From Allomuricauda sp. ARW1Y1 (GTDB lineage: Bacteria; Bacteroidota; Bacteroidia; Flavobacteriales; Flavobacteriaceae), in assembly GCF_013407935.1 (NCBI RefSeq), contig NZ_JACBZU010000005.1, positions 161,098 to 225,097 on the forward strand: a stretch of 64,000 nt of DNA. The letters run 5' to 3'. The position numbers and the translations under genes are program-made. Under the pieces are notes generated by a model, which was given only the letters and a program-made list of their open reading frames with translations, made no database searches and was not told the origin of the DNA. Each line of letters begins with the position of its first letter. Positions within the stretch are counted from its first letter, which is position 1. Positions 8,171-16,451 of the stretch are shown in pieces.

Positions 8171-8683
8171 CAACAATCCCAAGGCGACCATCGAGTAATC
8201 GTAATCGTCACTGATATTTACATAGGATATATTCAATTCTGTAGTACTACTTATGTTTACGCCCACCATTGGCCTAATGTAAAGTCCCCCAGTATTTCCT
8301 TCATTTATTCCAATGGCATAGCCCACATCGGCCCCTAGCTTAAAATCGTAGGTAGGATAAAGTCGGAATGCCGCTGCCGCCGGGATATATTGGATATCCG
8401 GAAAATCAACTTCCACTGCAACCGGACCAATATCTTCGGTCGATGTGTTCCCAAAGGCATTCATAAATCCTGTCGCCAAACCTACATCTACCATTTCGGA
8501 TACGGACCAGTGATATCCCAAATCGAGACCCAGCTCAAAATTGGAAAAATCGGAAATATCGCCTAGCGGCACACCAACATGGACTCCCGCTTTAAAACTT
8601 GTTCGGTCCACATGCTGTGCACTGGACGAATAACTGATGGCAACCATCGCTAGAATTGCCATTACAAAGGTTTTTTTACTCAT
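8159..8683 (-). CDS. Outer-membrane beta-barrel protein, unknown
   Basis: Protein of 174 residues. The ATG at 8683 is preferred to the upstream start at 8713 because it gives a clean signal peptide (MSKKTFVMAILAMVAISYSSSAQ). The mature part alternates polar and hydrophobic residues, with strands such as FELGLDLGYHW and YDYSMVALGLLFLF at the C-terminus, typical of an OmpA/porin-like eight-stranded barrel. Function unknown. A 20-bp tandem duplication covers its stop codon. Upstream (8828-8867) are two direct repeats with a 21-bp period just ahead of a possible promoter (-7 TACTTTTC at 8793-8800), suggesting control by a DNA-binding response regulator. Confidence 0.75.
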   Translation of the reverse strand: MSKKTFVMAILAMVAISYSSSAQHVDRTSFKAGVHVGVPLGDISDFSNFELGLDLGYHWSVSEMVDVGLATGFMNAFGNTSTEDIGPVAVEVDFPDIQYIPAAAAFRLYPTYDFKLGADVGYAIGINEGNTGGLYIRPMVGVNISSTTELNISYVNISDDYDYSMVALGLLFLF

Positions 8684-8827
8684 GGTTGTATTTTTTCTAC
8701 CTGAAAAACGCATGGATGACCAAAAAAGTACCTTTTGTAATATTTTTCCTATAAAATTCTTTCATTCTAAAATGCAGCATGGTTTGCTTGCCGAAAAGTA
8801 GCAAAATAAATCATGTTGGAAGTGGCC

Positions 8828-8867
8828 AATTGACGGATGCCCCTTTTGAATTGACCAATGCCCCTTC
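8828..8867 (-). promoter_or_regulatory. 21-bp-period direct repeats (LytTR-like operator)
   Basis: Plus-strand segments 8828-8846 and 8849-8867 match at 17 of 19 positions with an exact 21-bp offset. Read toward the 8683 gene they contain TTGGTCAAT and TCCGTCAAT; the second fits 8 of 9 positions of the published LytTR half-site [TA][AC][CA]GTTN[AG][TG], whose two copies are normally 12 bp apart, that is 21 bp period. Confidence 0.5.
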
Positions 8868-8969
8868 CCGATCAACAGAAGGTTTTTTGCAATTAGTTTT
8901 ATGGTGTTGATGATAGCTATTCCAGCATGATGAAATCAAAAAATCGCTAGGAATAACCTCACATTTTGA

Positions 8970-9989
8970 TCAGGGTTCAGTTTCCCCCTTTCCATATTCT
9001 CTTTTATAAATACGCACGATTACCAAAAACAGACTGACCAGCAACGGCCCAAAAATCAGACCTATAAATCCAAATAAAGGGATACCCACCAAAACCCCGA
9101 TCAAGGTTACAAGTGGGTGAACATCATCGAGTTTTTTAAGGATGTACAATCGAATAAGGTTATCGGTAGATCCTACCACTATGGACCCATATAACAAGAC
9201 ACCCCAAGCCTGAAAATGATTACCATTGGACAGGGACAACACAAATACGGGTAATGTACCCAATAGGTTACCTACAAAGGGAATCATGGAACCAATGGTG
9301 ACCATAATGGCCCAAAAAAGGGCATTGTCAACACCAAAAATCAGAAAACCTATTAAGGCCACGACCCCTTGTGCAAAAGCGACCAAAGGAATTCCCAAGG
9401 TATTGGCACGGACAATTTCCCTTACCTCATCCCCGATTATCTTCAAATTATGATTTCCGATAGGTATGTACTCATAAAGCGATTCGTATAACTTTTTTTG
9501 ATTGGTGAGCATGTAAAACAATAGAAAGTACATTATGGAAATTGCTATGACCGCGTTAAAAGTACCGCCCGCAAGTCCCTGTAAATTTGAGGTAAGCCAT
9601 TCCGTTACCGCAGAGGCATCCACTTGGGAAGTGAGCCTGAATCCTACGTAATCTTCGAGCGTTTGCAATTGGGATTTGATCATGGAGGTTATTTGCTCCG
9701 AATTTTCCGCGGCCTTACGGATTCTTTTCCCAAGCATAAAAAATGCTCCTGCTATGGGAAGTAGAATGATAAAAAAGGAGGTCAACATTAAAAGAATTGC
9801 AGACAATGTGGAATTCCATCCCTTGTCCTCCAATTTTTCCATGGGCCTTTTTAAAAGGACAAACAAAGTAATGGTACCTAGAATACCCGAGAAATAGGGA
9901 GCAATTTCCGAGAAAATCAACCCCGCCATCAAAAGAATCAAGAGAAGGATAAAAATCTGTCGTACTATTTTGGGGGGTATTTGTTTCAT
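8970..9989 (-). CDS. AI-2E family transporter (UPF0118)
   Basis: Polytopic inner-membrane protein of 339 residues in the AI-2E/UPF0118 family, whose members have been linked to autoinducer-2 export or to Na+(Li+)/H+ antiport. About seven to eight transmembrane segments are seen: a pair at 10-55, one near 70-90, then a cytoplasmic or amphipathic region (90-140), and clusters at 145-165, 200-250 and 265-325. The family's C-terminal PLFGFIGLIFGPLLVSL motif is present near 300-320. No luxS or other quorum gene is in the window, so AI-2 transport is only one option. Monocistronic as far as visible; the 285 bp downstream hold the LytTR-like repeats of the next gene. Confidence 0.9.
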   Translation of the reverse strand: MKQIPPKIVRQIFILLLILLMAGLIFSEIAPYFSGILGTITLFVLLKRPMEKLEDKGWNSTLSAILLMLTSFFIILLPIAGAFFMLGKRIRKAAENSEQITSMIKSQLQTLEDYVGFRLTSQVDASAVTEWLTSNLQGLAGGTFNAVIAISIMYFLLFYMLTNQKKLYESLYEYIPIGNHNLKIIGDEVREIVRANTLGIPLVAFAQGVVALIGFLIFGVDNALFWAIMVTIGSMIPFVGNLLGTLPVFVLSLSNGNHFQAWGVLLYGSIVVGSTDNLIRLYILKKLDDVHPLVTLIGVLVGIPLFGFIGLIFGPLLVSLFLVIVRIYKREYGKGETEP

Positions 9990-10170
9990 CTATTATCTGT
10001 AGATTGTTACGATTGCGCGTGATTGAATCAGTTTAGGTTGATGGGTTTCATTTGTGTAATGACCATCACAAAACATGGCCAAATTGAAAAAACAAACATG
10101 ATCAGCTTACCCCATTCAAGGTTTTTATTGCCCTTAAAACTATTTTAAGTTGATTCAGAATATGCTATTG

Positions 10171-10197
10171 CGTTAACAATTAAAGGATTGACGTTAA
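10171..10197 (+). promoter_or_regulatory. CGTTAA pair with 21-bp period upstream of csbD
   Basis: CGTTAA occurs at 10171-10176 and 10192-10197, exactly 21 bp apart and in the direction of the csbD-like gene (ATG 10256). Each extended 9-mer fits 7 of 9 positions of the LytTR half-site. A weak -7 candidate TAGTTTAC lies 20 bp downstream at 10218-10225. Confidence 0.4.
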
Positions 10198-10255
10198 ATA
10201 ATTTAAGCTTCACGCCTTAGTTTACTTACAGTATTAATCATTAAAAACAAAACAT

Positions 10256-10441
10256 ATGAATACTGATCAGCTAGAAGGCAAATGGAAACAAGTAAAAGGA
10301 AAGTTTAAACAAAAATATGGGGAGGTAACCGATAACGACCTTTCTTATTCCGAAGGAAAATTCGAAGAGATGCTCGGAAGGGTACAAGAGAAAACAGGAA
10401 AATCCAAAGAAGCATTAAAAAAGGAAATCGAAAGCTTATAA
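10256..10441 (+). CDS. CsbD family stress protein
   Basis: A 61-residue, highly charged protein matching the CsbD family (YjbJ in E. coli): MNTDQLEGKWKQVKGKFKQKYG followed by the DDLSYSEGKFEEMLGRVQEKTGK repeat-like helix. Family members are abundant general-stress proteins of unknown mechanism, probably helical bundles in the cytoplasm. It is flanked by a strong terminator (10467-10489), so it is a single-gene transcript. The long AT-rich upstream region (9990-10255) holds the CGTTAA pair and no other gene. A stress-inducible role is inferred from the family, not visible here. Confidence 0.9.
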   Translation: MNTDQLEGKWKQVKGKFKQKYGEVTDNDLSYSEGKFEEMLGRVQEKTGKSKEALKKEIESL

Positions 10442-10466
10442 TTCCCTTCCTTTTCTAATAAAAAGT

Positions 10467-10489
10467 CCCCGTCTCGCGACGGGTTTTTT
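10467..10489 (+). terminator. Intrinsic terminator of csbD
   Basis: Stem CCCGTC (10468-10473) with GACGGG (10478-10483), tetraloop TCGC, followed by six T residues. Confidence 0.9.
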
Positions 10490-10628
10490 ATTTTAAAATC
10501 GATTTACCGTTGAACCGAAGAATCTAAGTGAAATAATCATACCTGTATAAGCACAGTTCCATAATCCATTTATCTTTAAACAAAATTGAACTACACAAAA
10601 ATCAACCTAAGAGTACCATGGGTTGATA

Positions 10629-10636
10629 TATATTTG
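10629..10636 (+). promoter_or_regulatory. -7 box of xerD
   Basis: Perfect TATATTTG ending two bases before the first ATG (10639). If used, transcription would begin at or near the start codon. No -33 TTG is seen at the proper distance. Confidence 0.35.
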
Positions 10637-10638
10637 TG

Positions 10639-11547
10639 ATGATGAATTGGCAGCAGGCGATTAAGGATTATCAAAATTACTTAAAGATAGAGCGAGGGCT
10701 CTCTCCAAACTCCATTGTGAACTACACCATGGATTTGGAAAAGCTCCAAAGTTATCTGGACGAATACTCCATTGCCGAAAAACCGGTCCATATTCGCAGA
10801 GAAACAGTTCAAGAATTTATTTACAGCATTGCCAAAGTGGTTACCCCGAGAACGCAGGCCAGGATAATTTCCGGTTTGAAAGGATTCTTCAACTATTTGG
10901 TTTTTGAGGATTACCGGGAAGACAACCCCATGGATTTGATCGAGACCCCAAAAATTGGACGCAAACTTCCAGACACCCTTTCCGAAACAGAAATCAACAG
11001 CCTGATTGCCGCTATCGACCTCTCCAAACCAGAAGGCGAGCGTAACCGGGCGATTATCGAAACCCTGTATGGCTGTGGTCTGCGTGTTTCCGAACTCATC
11101 AACCTCAAACTATCCGACCTTTATTTTGATGAGGATTTTATCCAAGTGACGGGCAAGGGCAACAAACAGCGCTTTGTTCCCATTAGCGGCATCAACCAGA
11201 AATACATCAACATATATCGAAATGAGGTGCGTGTACATTTACCCATTCAAAAGGAACACGAGGATATTGTTTTTTTGAATCGAAGGGGCAAACAGCTAAC
11301 TCGTGCCATGATTTTCACTATTGTAAAGCAACTTGCTGAAAAAGTGGGATTGCAGAAAAACATCAGTCCACACACCTTTCGGCATTCCTTTGCGACCCAT
11401 CTACTGGAAAACGGAGCCGATTTGAGGGCCATTCAACAAATGTTGGGCCATGAAAGCATCACCACCACCGAGGTGTACATGCACGTAAACCGTTCACATT
11501 TAAGCAAGGTTCTTAATGAGTTTCATCCAAGGAGAAAAAAAGATTAA
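10639..11547 (+). CDS. xerD: Site-specific tyrosine recombinase XerD
   Basis: Tyrosine recombinase that acts with XerC at dif to resolve chromosome dimers. With the ATG at 10639 it is 302 residues, the usual length. Residues 1-90 are the SAM-like core-binding domain; the catalytic domain follows with Arg149 (GCGLRVSEL), Lys173 (TGKGNKQR), His245 and Arg248 (HTFRHSFATH), His271 (LGHES) and the nucleophile Tyr280 (TEVYMHVN). All catalytic residues are present. XerD rather than XerC is chosen on overall similarity and is less certain than the family. Its stop codon and that of the convergent NDH-2 gene overlap in one TTAA. Confidence 0.93.
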   Translation: MMNWQQAIKDYQNYLKIERGLSPNSIVNYTMDLEKLQSYLDEYSIAEKPVHIRRETVQEFIYSIAKVVTPRTQARIISGLKGFFNYLVFEDYREDNPMDLIETPKIGRKLPDTLSETEINSLIAAIDLSKPEGERNRAIIETLYGCGLRVSELINLKLSDLYFDEDFIQVTGKGNKQRFVPISGINQKYINIYRNEVRVHLPIQKEHEDIVFLNRRGKQLTRAMIFTIVKQLAEKVGLQKNISPHTFRHSFATHLLENGADLRAIQQMLGHESITTTEVYMHVNRSHLSKVLNEFHPRRKKD

Positions 11548-12851
11548 TCACGCATTAAGGTATCCTTTTCCACTTTATTCTGTTTTTTAAACGGCCGGAT
11601 TATCAATCGGGCCTCACGATCAAATCGGACATAATTGTAAACCCAATTGATGAAGACCACTACGCGGTTCCTAAAACCGATCAGAAAATACAGGTGGACG
11701 AACATCCATACGAACCAAGCGAACACGCCTTGAAATTTAAACTTGGGCAAATCCACAACCGCCTTGTTCCGGCCAACAGTGGCCATGCTTCCTTTATCTT
11801 TATAAACAAAGGGCTTCATGGATTTACCTTCAACCAGACGCACCAAATTATCCCCTAAATTTCTGCCTTGTTGCATGGCAGGCTGTGCCATCATCGGATG
11901 TCCATGCGGAAAAGCCTCGGTGGTCATTTGCGCCACATCTCCAATGGCAAAGATATTCTCGAACCCTTCCACTTGGTGAAATTCATTTACCCGCAACCTG
12001 TTGCCATGGCTCAGATAATTGGCCCCATACAAACCTTTCAGACTCACCGCCCTAACTCCTGCCGCCCAAACCAAGGTTTCCGCATCGAAAATGGTGTTGG
12101 TATTGGTGGTTATCCGTTTGCCATCATAATCGGTGACCCGAATATTTTTCCAAACGTTCACTCCCAATTCCTCCAAAAACTTCTCCGCTTTTCGGGAGGC
12201 TACTTCGCTCATGGCGGGCAGCAGCCTGTCGCCTGCCTGCACCAAATTGATTTGGGCTCTACGGGTGTCCAGATCGGGATAATCCTTGGGCAGGATTCCT
12301 TTTTTGATTTCGGCCAGGGCCCCGGCAAGTTCCACTCCCGTGGGTCCACCCCCAACGATCACAAAGTTCATAAGGGCATCCCTTTCATGGAGGTCATCCG
12401 TTAAAAGGGCTTGCTCGAAATTCTCTAGGATAAGACTACGTAAGTTTAGCGACTGCGGAATGGTCTTCATGGCCATACCCTTGGCCTCCAATGCTTTGTT
12501 TCCAAAAAAATTGGTTTCGGACCCAGTGGCCACGACCAAATAGTCGTAGGCTATTTCACCGATGTTGGTCTTGACCAGCTTGGCCTCTGTGTTCACCTCT
12601 TTGACCTGGGCCAATCGAAAATAGAAGTTGGGATATCCCTGCAATACCTTTCGGATAGGGTATGCAATCGAATCCGGTTCCAGCCCTCCAGTGGACACCT
12701 GATACAATAAAGGTTGGAAATTGTGGTAATTGTGTTTATCCAACAACACCACCTGTACTTCTTTCTTGCTTAATTTCTTGGCTAGTGCTATGCCTCCAAA
12801 ACCGCCGCCTATGATAACGACTCTTGGAAAACTGGATTGAGGAATGTTCAT
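11544..12851 (-). CDS. ndh: NAD(P)/FAD-dependent oxidoreductase, NDH-2 type NADH:quinone dehydrogenase
   Basis: Single-subunit, non-proton-pumping NADH dehydrogenase that passes electrons to menaquinone from the cytoplasmic face of the membrane. About 435 residues. FAD-binding GGGFGGIALA is near residues 14-23, the NADH-binding GGGPTGVELAGAL near 165, and the FAD-contacting AIGDVAQ near 305. A hydrophobic C-terminal segment (FAWFVWMFVHLYFLIGFRNRV) is the membrane anchor typical of NDH-2. Possible starts are 12851 and 12860; a perfect -7 box TAAATTTG at 12866-12873 leaves a 9-15 nt leader for 12851, and it excludes the more upstream GTG. Convergent with xerD, sharing stop bases. Confidence 0.9.
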   Translation of the reverse strand: MNIPQSSFPRVVIIGGGFGGIALAKKLSKKEVQVVLLDKHNYHNFQPLLYQVSTGGLEPDSIAYPIRKVLQGYPNFYFRLAQVKEVNTEAKLVKTNIGEIAYDYLVVATGSETNFFGNKALEAKGMAMKTIPQSLNLRSLILENFEQALLTDDLHERDALMNFVIVGGGPTGVELAGALAEIKKGILPKDYPDLDTRRAQINLVQAGDRLLPAMSEVASRKAEKFLEELGVNVWKNIRVTDYDGKRITTNTNTIFDAETLVWAAGVRAVSLKGLYGANYLSHGNRLRVNEFHQVEGFENIFAIGDVAQMTTEAFPHGHPMMAQPAMQQGRNLGDNLVRLVEGKSMKPFVYKDKGSMATVGRNKAVVDLPKFKFQGVFAWFVWMFVHLYFLIGFRNRVVVFINWVYNYVRFDREARLIIRPFKKQNKVEKDTLMRD

Positions 12852-12865
12852 GCTCGACATACCCA

Positions 12866-12873
12866 CAAATTTA
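12866..12873 (-). promoter_or_regulatory. -7 box of the NDH-2 gene
   Basis: Perfect TAAATTTG on the minus strand. It decides the start: codons at or upstream of it would not be on the message. Confidence 0.5.
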
Positions 12874-12951
12874 CGTATTCCGCACTACAGCGACCCATGT
12901 CAGGATGGTTTTTTTGTATCTTTAGTGTCTAACTCAAAATAACTTCAACCG

Positions 12952-14379
12952 ATGAAAAAACTTCTTCCCTTGGGTGCCCTATTACTACTATGCACCTTGT
13001 CCGTTAATGCCCAAAAAAAGAAGAATGATGTCCTAAAACAATTGGACGCAAAAGCTGAGACCTATAGCGAAATTGCCCACACTATCTGGGGTCTTGCCGA
13101 AATGGGCTATTTGGAGGAAAAGAGTTCAGCACTATTGCAGGAGACCCTTGCTGCCGAAGGTTTTTCCATAGAAAAAGGAATTGCCGGGATTCCAACGGCA
13201 TTTGTGGCCGAATATGGTTCTGGGTATCCTGTCATCGGAATATTGGGGGAATATGATGCCCTACCCGGACTGTCGCAAGAGGCGGTTCCAGAAAAAAAAT
13301 CTGCTGGTGGAGAAGCTGGGCATGCCTGTGGCCATCACCTGTTCGGAACCGCATCCACAGCTGCTGCCATTTCCGTAAAGGATTGGATGAAAGCGAATAA
13401 CATAAAGGGAACCATCCGCTTTTATGGATGCCCTGCCGAGGAAGGGGGCTCTGGAAAAGTATATATGGTGCGCGAAGGTGTTTTTGATGATGTGGATGTA
13501 GCCTTGCACTGGCACCCAAGTTCCGCAAATGCAGCAAGTGCAGGTGCCGCTTTGGCCAATAAATCGGCCAAATTCAGATTCTATGGCATTTCAGCCCATG
13601 CGGCAGCAGCACCACAAATGGGTCGTTCTGCATTGGATGGTGTGGAGGCTATGAACTATATGGTGAACATGATGCGAGAGCATGTACCGGAAGATGCCAG
13701 AATCCACTATGTGATAACCGAAGGCGGCGAGGCGCCCAACGTTGTGCCCGATTTTGCCGAAGTATATTACTATGCGAGACACAATACCAGAGATGTGGTA
13801 GTCGATATCTTTGATAGAATGGTAAAAGCCGCTGAAGGTGCTGCTTTGGGTACAGGTACCACCATGGAATACGAAATGATCGGAGGAACCCACGAACTGC
13901 TTCCCAACCTTACTTTGCAAAAAATGATGCACGACAATCTGGTAAAGGTTGGCGGTGTTACCTATAACGAGGAAGAAAAGGCCTTTGCTGAAAAAATATC
14001 GAAAAGCTTGGGCAACAAAACGCTTAATATGGAAATGGCAGAAACCGTGCAACCATACAAAGAAACAGCAGAAGCGTTTGGCTCTACCGATGTCGGTGAT
14101 GTTAGCTATACAGTACCCACTGCCGGGCTGGGAGCCGCCACTTGGGTGCCAGGTACACCTGCACACAGTTGGCAAGCAGTCGCAGCTGGAGGCATGAGCA
14201 TTGGTTCCAAAGGAATGATGGTCGCCGCAAAAACAATTGCATTAACGGCTATGGATATTTTTGAAAACCCCAAAACAGTGGAAGCGGCCAAAAAGGAATT
14301 GGAAGAGCGAAGGGGAAAAGACTTCAAATACGTACCTATGCTGGGCAATAGACCCCCTGCATTGGATTATCGAAAATAG
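12952..14379 (+). CDS. Exported M20D amidohydrolase (AbgB/HipO-like)
   Basis: Metallo-amidohydrolase of peptidase family M20, nearest in style to p-aminobenzoyl-glutamate hydrolase subunit B and to N-acyl amino acid hydrolases. 475 residues with a signal peptide (MKKLLPLGALLLLCTLSVNAQ), so it acts in the periplasm. The metal site of the family is visible: HACGHH near 125 (Cys and His ligands), the catalytic EEGG near 163 and HWHPSS near 187, then a lid/dimerisation domain (about 205-320) and GDVSYTVPTAG, with a C-terminal His in the TPAHSWQ motif. Substrate unknown; recovery of amino acids from acylated or PABA-linked compounds is plausible. A TATCTTTA box at 12917-12924 may drive it. Confidence 0.9.
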   Translation: MKKLLPLGALLLLCTLSVNAQKKKNDVLKQLDAKAETYSEIAHTIWGLAEMGYLEEKSSALLQETLAAEGFSIEKGIAGIPTAFVAEYGSGYPVIGILGEYDALPGLSQEAVPEKKSAGGEAGHACGHHLFGTASTAAAISVKDWMKANNIKGTIRFYGCPAEEGGSGKVYMVREGVFDDVDVALHWHPSSANAASAGAALANKSAKFRFYGISAHAAAAPQMGRSALDGVEAMNYMVNMMREHVPEDARIHYVITEGGEAPNVVPDFAEVYYYARHNTRDVVVDIFDRMVKAAEGAALGTGTTMEYEMIGGTHELLPNLTLQKMMHDNLVKVGGVTYNEEEKAFAEKISKSLGNKTLNMEMAETVQPYKETAEAFGSTDVGDVSYTVPTAGLGAATWVPGTPAHSWQAVAAGGMSIGSKGMMVAAKTIALTAMDIFENPKTVEAAKKELEERRGKDFKYVPMLGNRPPALDYRK

Positions 14380-14451
14380 TTTTTGGGAATCCTTGTAACA
14401 AATTAGCAGTTGGATATACTAATAGGTAAAGCAAACTCACCAACCATTTAA

Positions 14452-14946
14452 GTGAACAAGGAACTGGAACATCGTTTTGTGACGGAACTTGAGGACAATC
14501 AGAACATTGTCCATAAGGTGTGTAGCCTATATACCAACGACAAGGATTCCCACCAAGATTTGTTCCAAGAGATTACCATACAGTTATGGAAGGCGTACCC
14601 AAAGTTTCGTGGCGATGCCAAATTCAGTACATGGATGTACCGTGTTGCATTGAACACCGCCATTACCTTGTACCGAAAATCCAAAAAAAGGGTGAGGACC
14701 CAAGATTTTGATTCGGTACTCTACAAAATCAAGGCCAAAGAGTACGACGATACGGAGGAACGCCAATTAAAACTCATGTACGATGCCATTAAACAGCTTG
14801 GCGACATCGATAAAGCATTGGTGTTTCTCTATCTGGAGGACAAAGACTATTCCGAAATAGCCGAAACCTTGGGTATAACAGAAGTGAATGCGAGAGTGAA
14901 GATGAGCAGAGTGAAAACAAAATTAAAAACAATTCTAAATCCGTGA
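14452..14946 (+). CDS. ECF-type RNA polymerase sigma factor
   Basis: Group 4 sigma factor of 164 residues. It starts with GTG at 14452. Region sigma2 covers about residues 15-85 (DLFQEITIQLWKAYPKFRGDAKFSTWMYRVALNTAI, with the -10 recognition helix) and region sigma4 about 110-160 (LEDKDYSEIAETLGITEVNARVKMSRVKTKLK, the helix-turn-helix for -35 recognition). The next gene begins within a few bases and encodes a membrane protein, the position usually taken by an anti-sigma factor. The regulon is not visible in the sequence. Confidence 0.9.
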   Translation: MNKELEHRFVTELEDNQNIVHKVCSLYTNDKDSHQDLFQEITIQLWKAYPKFRGDAKFSTWMYRVALNTAITLYRKSKKRVRTQDFDSVLYKIKAKEYDDTEERQLKLMYDAIKQLGDIDKALVFLYLEDKDYSEIAETLGITEVNARVKMSRVKTKLKTILNP

Positions 14947-14948
14947 TT

Positions 14949-15593
14949 ATGTTGGATGAACTGGAGCTCTTGAAAAAGGATTGGCAGAAGCGGGAGGCAG
15001 ACCTTCCCAAGTTGTCTTATGAGCAGATTTACCCGATGATGAAGAAAAAATCATCATCCATAGTAAAGTGGATTTTTTATATCAGTATCATAGAATTTGT
15101 GTTCTGGGCGGGCATCAATATCATTTTCAGTGGCCCAGAGACCATGCAGGAATTAAAGGACATGCACATCTACAAAGTGGTCATGCTGCTAAATGTCTTC
15201 AACTACGCCATCATCCTTTACTTTATCTATAAGTTCTATACCAATTACCGAAAAATTTCCTTTACAGATTCATCCAGGGTCATGATGCGGACCATTTTAA
15301 AGGTAAAACGCACGGTGACCCAATATGTATGGTTCAACCTCATCATCTTTACCGTAAGTGCCATTATCTACGGATACGGTGTCCTGCTGTACACTCCGGA
15401 GGGTCAAGAAATCGTCCAGGCTGCGGCACAGGATGGGGACAGCACCGAGTTTTGGGCATTGATCATTATTACCTCCATTGCCCTTACGGCTGTAGGGCTC
15501 TTCATCATCTGGCTGTTCTACAAATTACTATATGGAATTTTACTGAAAAAGCTGAGAAAAAACTACAACGAACTTAAACGTCTGGAAGTCTAA
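14949..15593 (+). CDS. Four-helix membrane protein, putative partner of the ECF sigma factor
   Basis: Integral membrane protein of 214 residues. A GTG at 14943 overlaps the sigma-factor stop, but the ATG at 14949 (MLDELELLKKDWQKR) is the more usual start. A charged cytoplasmic N-terminus of about 40 residues is followed by four predicted transmembrane helices (near 42-64, 80-102, 132-154 and 170-195) and a basic tail. I see no zinc-binding anti-sigma motif (HxxxCxxC) and no carboxypeptidase or FecR domain. Its position directly after an ECF sigma gene suggests translational coupling and an anti-sigma role, the N-terminal segment being the candidate binding part; this is inference. The last 4 bp overlap the convergent acyltransferase gene. 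Confidence 0.75.
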   Translation: MLDELELLKKDWQKREADLPKLSYEQIYPMMKKKSSSIVKWIFYISIIEFVFWAGINIIFSGPETMQELKDMHIYKVVMLLNVFNYAIILYFIYKFYTNYRKISFTDSSRVMMRTILKVKRTVTQYVWFNLIIFTVSAIIYGYGVLLYTPEGQEIVQAAAQDGDSTEFWALIIITSIALTAVGLFIIWLFYKLLYGILLKKLRKNYNELKRLEV

Positions 15594-16411
15594 CCGTCAA
15601 TTTTGCCCTTGTAGCTGTATCGCCTTTTTTGATTTTCCTCTTCATAGGCCAACAATTCCGCCTGTGGGATTACCTTTAAAAAGGAAGGATGTTGCTCAAT
15701 GGCGTATTCCAACTTTTCCAAAATAGCTTCGATGGACTCATTATCGTAATCGATGTCCAAAGGTTCCTTGATGTGCATGGATTGGAGAATCCCTTTCTTT
15801 TTGACCCGAAGTCCCTTTTTATCGAACGACCGGCGGAAACCATCGATAACTACAGGTACAACTACTGGTTTATATTTTTTGATAATATGTGCCGTACCCT
15901 TACGGAGCGGTTTCCATGGAGTGGTGGTGCCTTGTGGAAAGGTAATTACCCAACCATCGTTAAGCGCTTTTCCTATGTTGGAAATGTCGCTGAACTTTAC
16001 CTGTCTGTTCACTTCTTGCCCATCTGCCCGCCATGTCCTTTCAATGCTTATGGACCCTGCATAGGCCAAAATCTTGGTCAGCAGGCTCTTTTTCATGGTC
16101 TCCTTTGCTGCAACATAATAAATGTTCAGTTTGGGGTTCCATAAATAGCCCAAATTTTTGATGTTGTCCTCCCTACCGCTCAAACTGGCATTAAAAACAT
16201 GGAACATGGCCACCACATCGGCGAAGTAGGTTTGGTGATTGCTTACAAAAAGAACATTGTTCTCCGGGAGGTCGCGAATAATTTGGGACCCCTCGATTTC
16301 CAAGGTATTGAATCCTTTATAGCGTTGGTGCGTCATCATACCGGCTATTCGAATTAGCCATCTCTTTAAAAATAAAATATGACCAAAAGGATTTTTCTTG
16401 AACAGACCCAT
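15590..16411 (-). CDS. Divergent 1-acyl-glycerol-3-phosphate acyltransferase family (PlsC) protein
   Basis: Membrane-associated acyltransferase of the PlsC fold, 273 residues from the ATG at 16411 (MGLFKKNPFG). The family would acylate lysophosphatidate or a related acceptor. Motif I reads SNHQTYFAD: His59 and Asp65 are separated by five residues rather than the classical four. Motif III reads FPQGTTTP (158-165), with Gln160 in place of the usual Glu of FPEGTRS. An amphipathic N-terminus (8-30) may bind the membrane. The deviations suggest a different acceptor, such as an aminolipid, or altered catalysis. The gene is alone between a convergent and a tandem neighbour (41 bp from the Nudix gene upstream). 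Confidence 0.85.
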   Translation of the reverse strand: MGLFKKNPFGHILFLKRWLIRIAGMMTHQRYKGFNTLEIEGSQIIRDLPENNVLFVSNHQTYFADVVAMFHVFNASLSGREDNIKNLGYLWNPKLNIYYVAAKETMKKSLLTKILAYAGSISIERTWRADGQEVNRQVKFSDISNIGKALNDGWVITFPQGTTTPWKPLRKGTAHIIKKYKPVVVPVVIDGFRRSFDKKGLRVKKKGILQSMHIKEPLDIDYDNESIEAILEKLEYAIEQHPSFLKVIPQAELLAYEEENQKRRYSYKGKIDG

Positions 16412-16451
16412 ATTTTGTGTTGATTGTAACCGCAAATTTACGAAATCGCCA

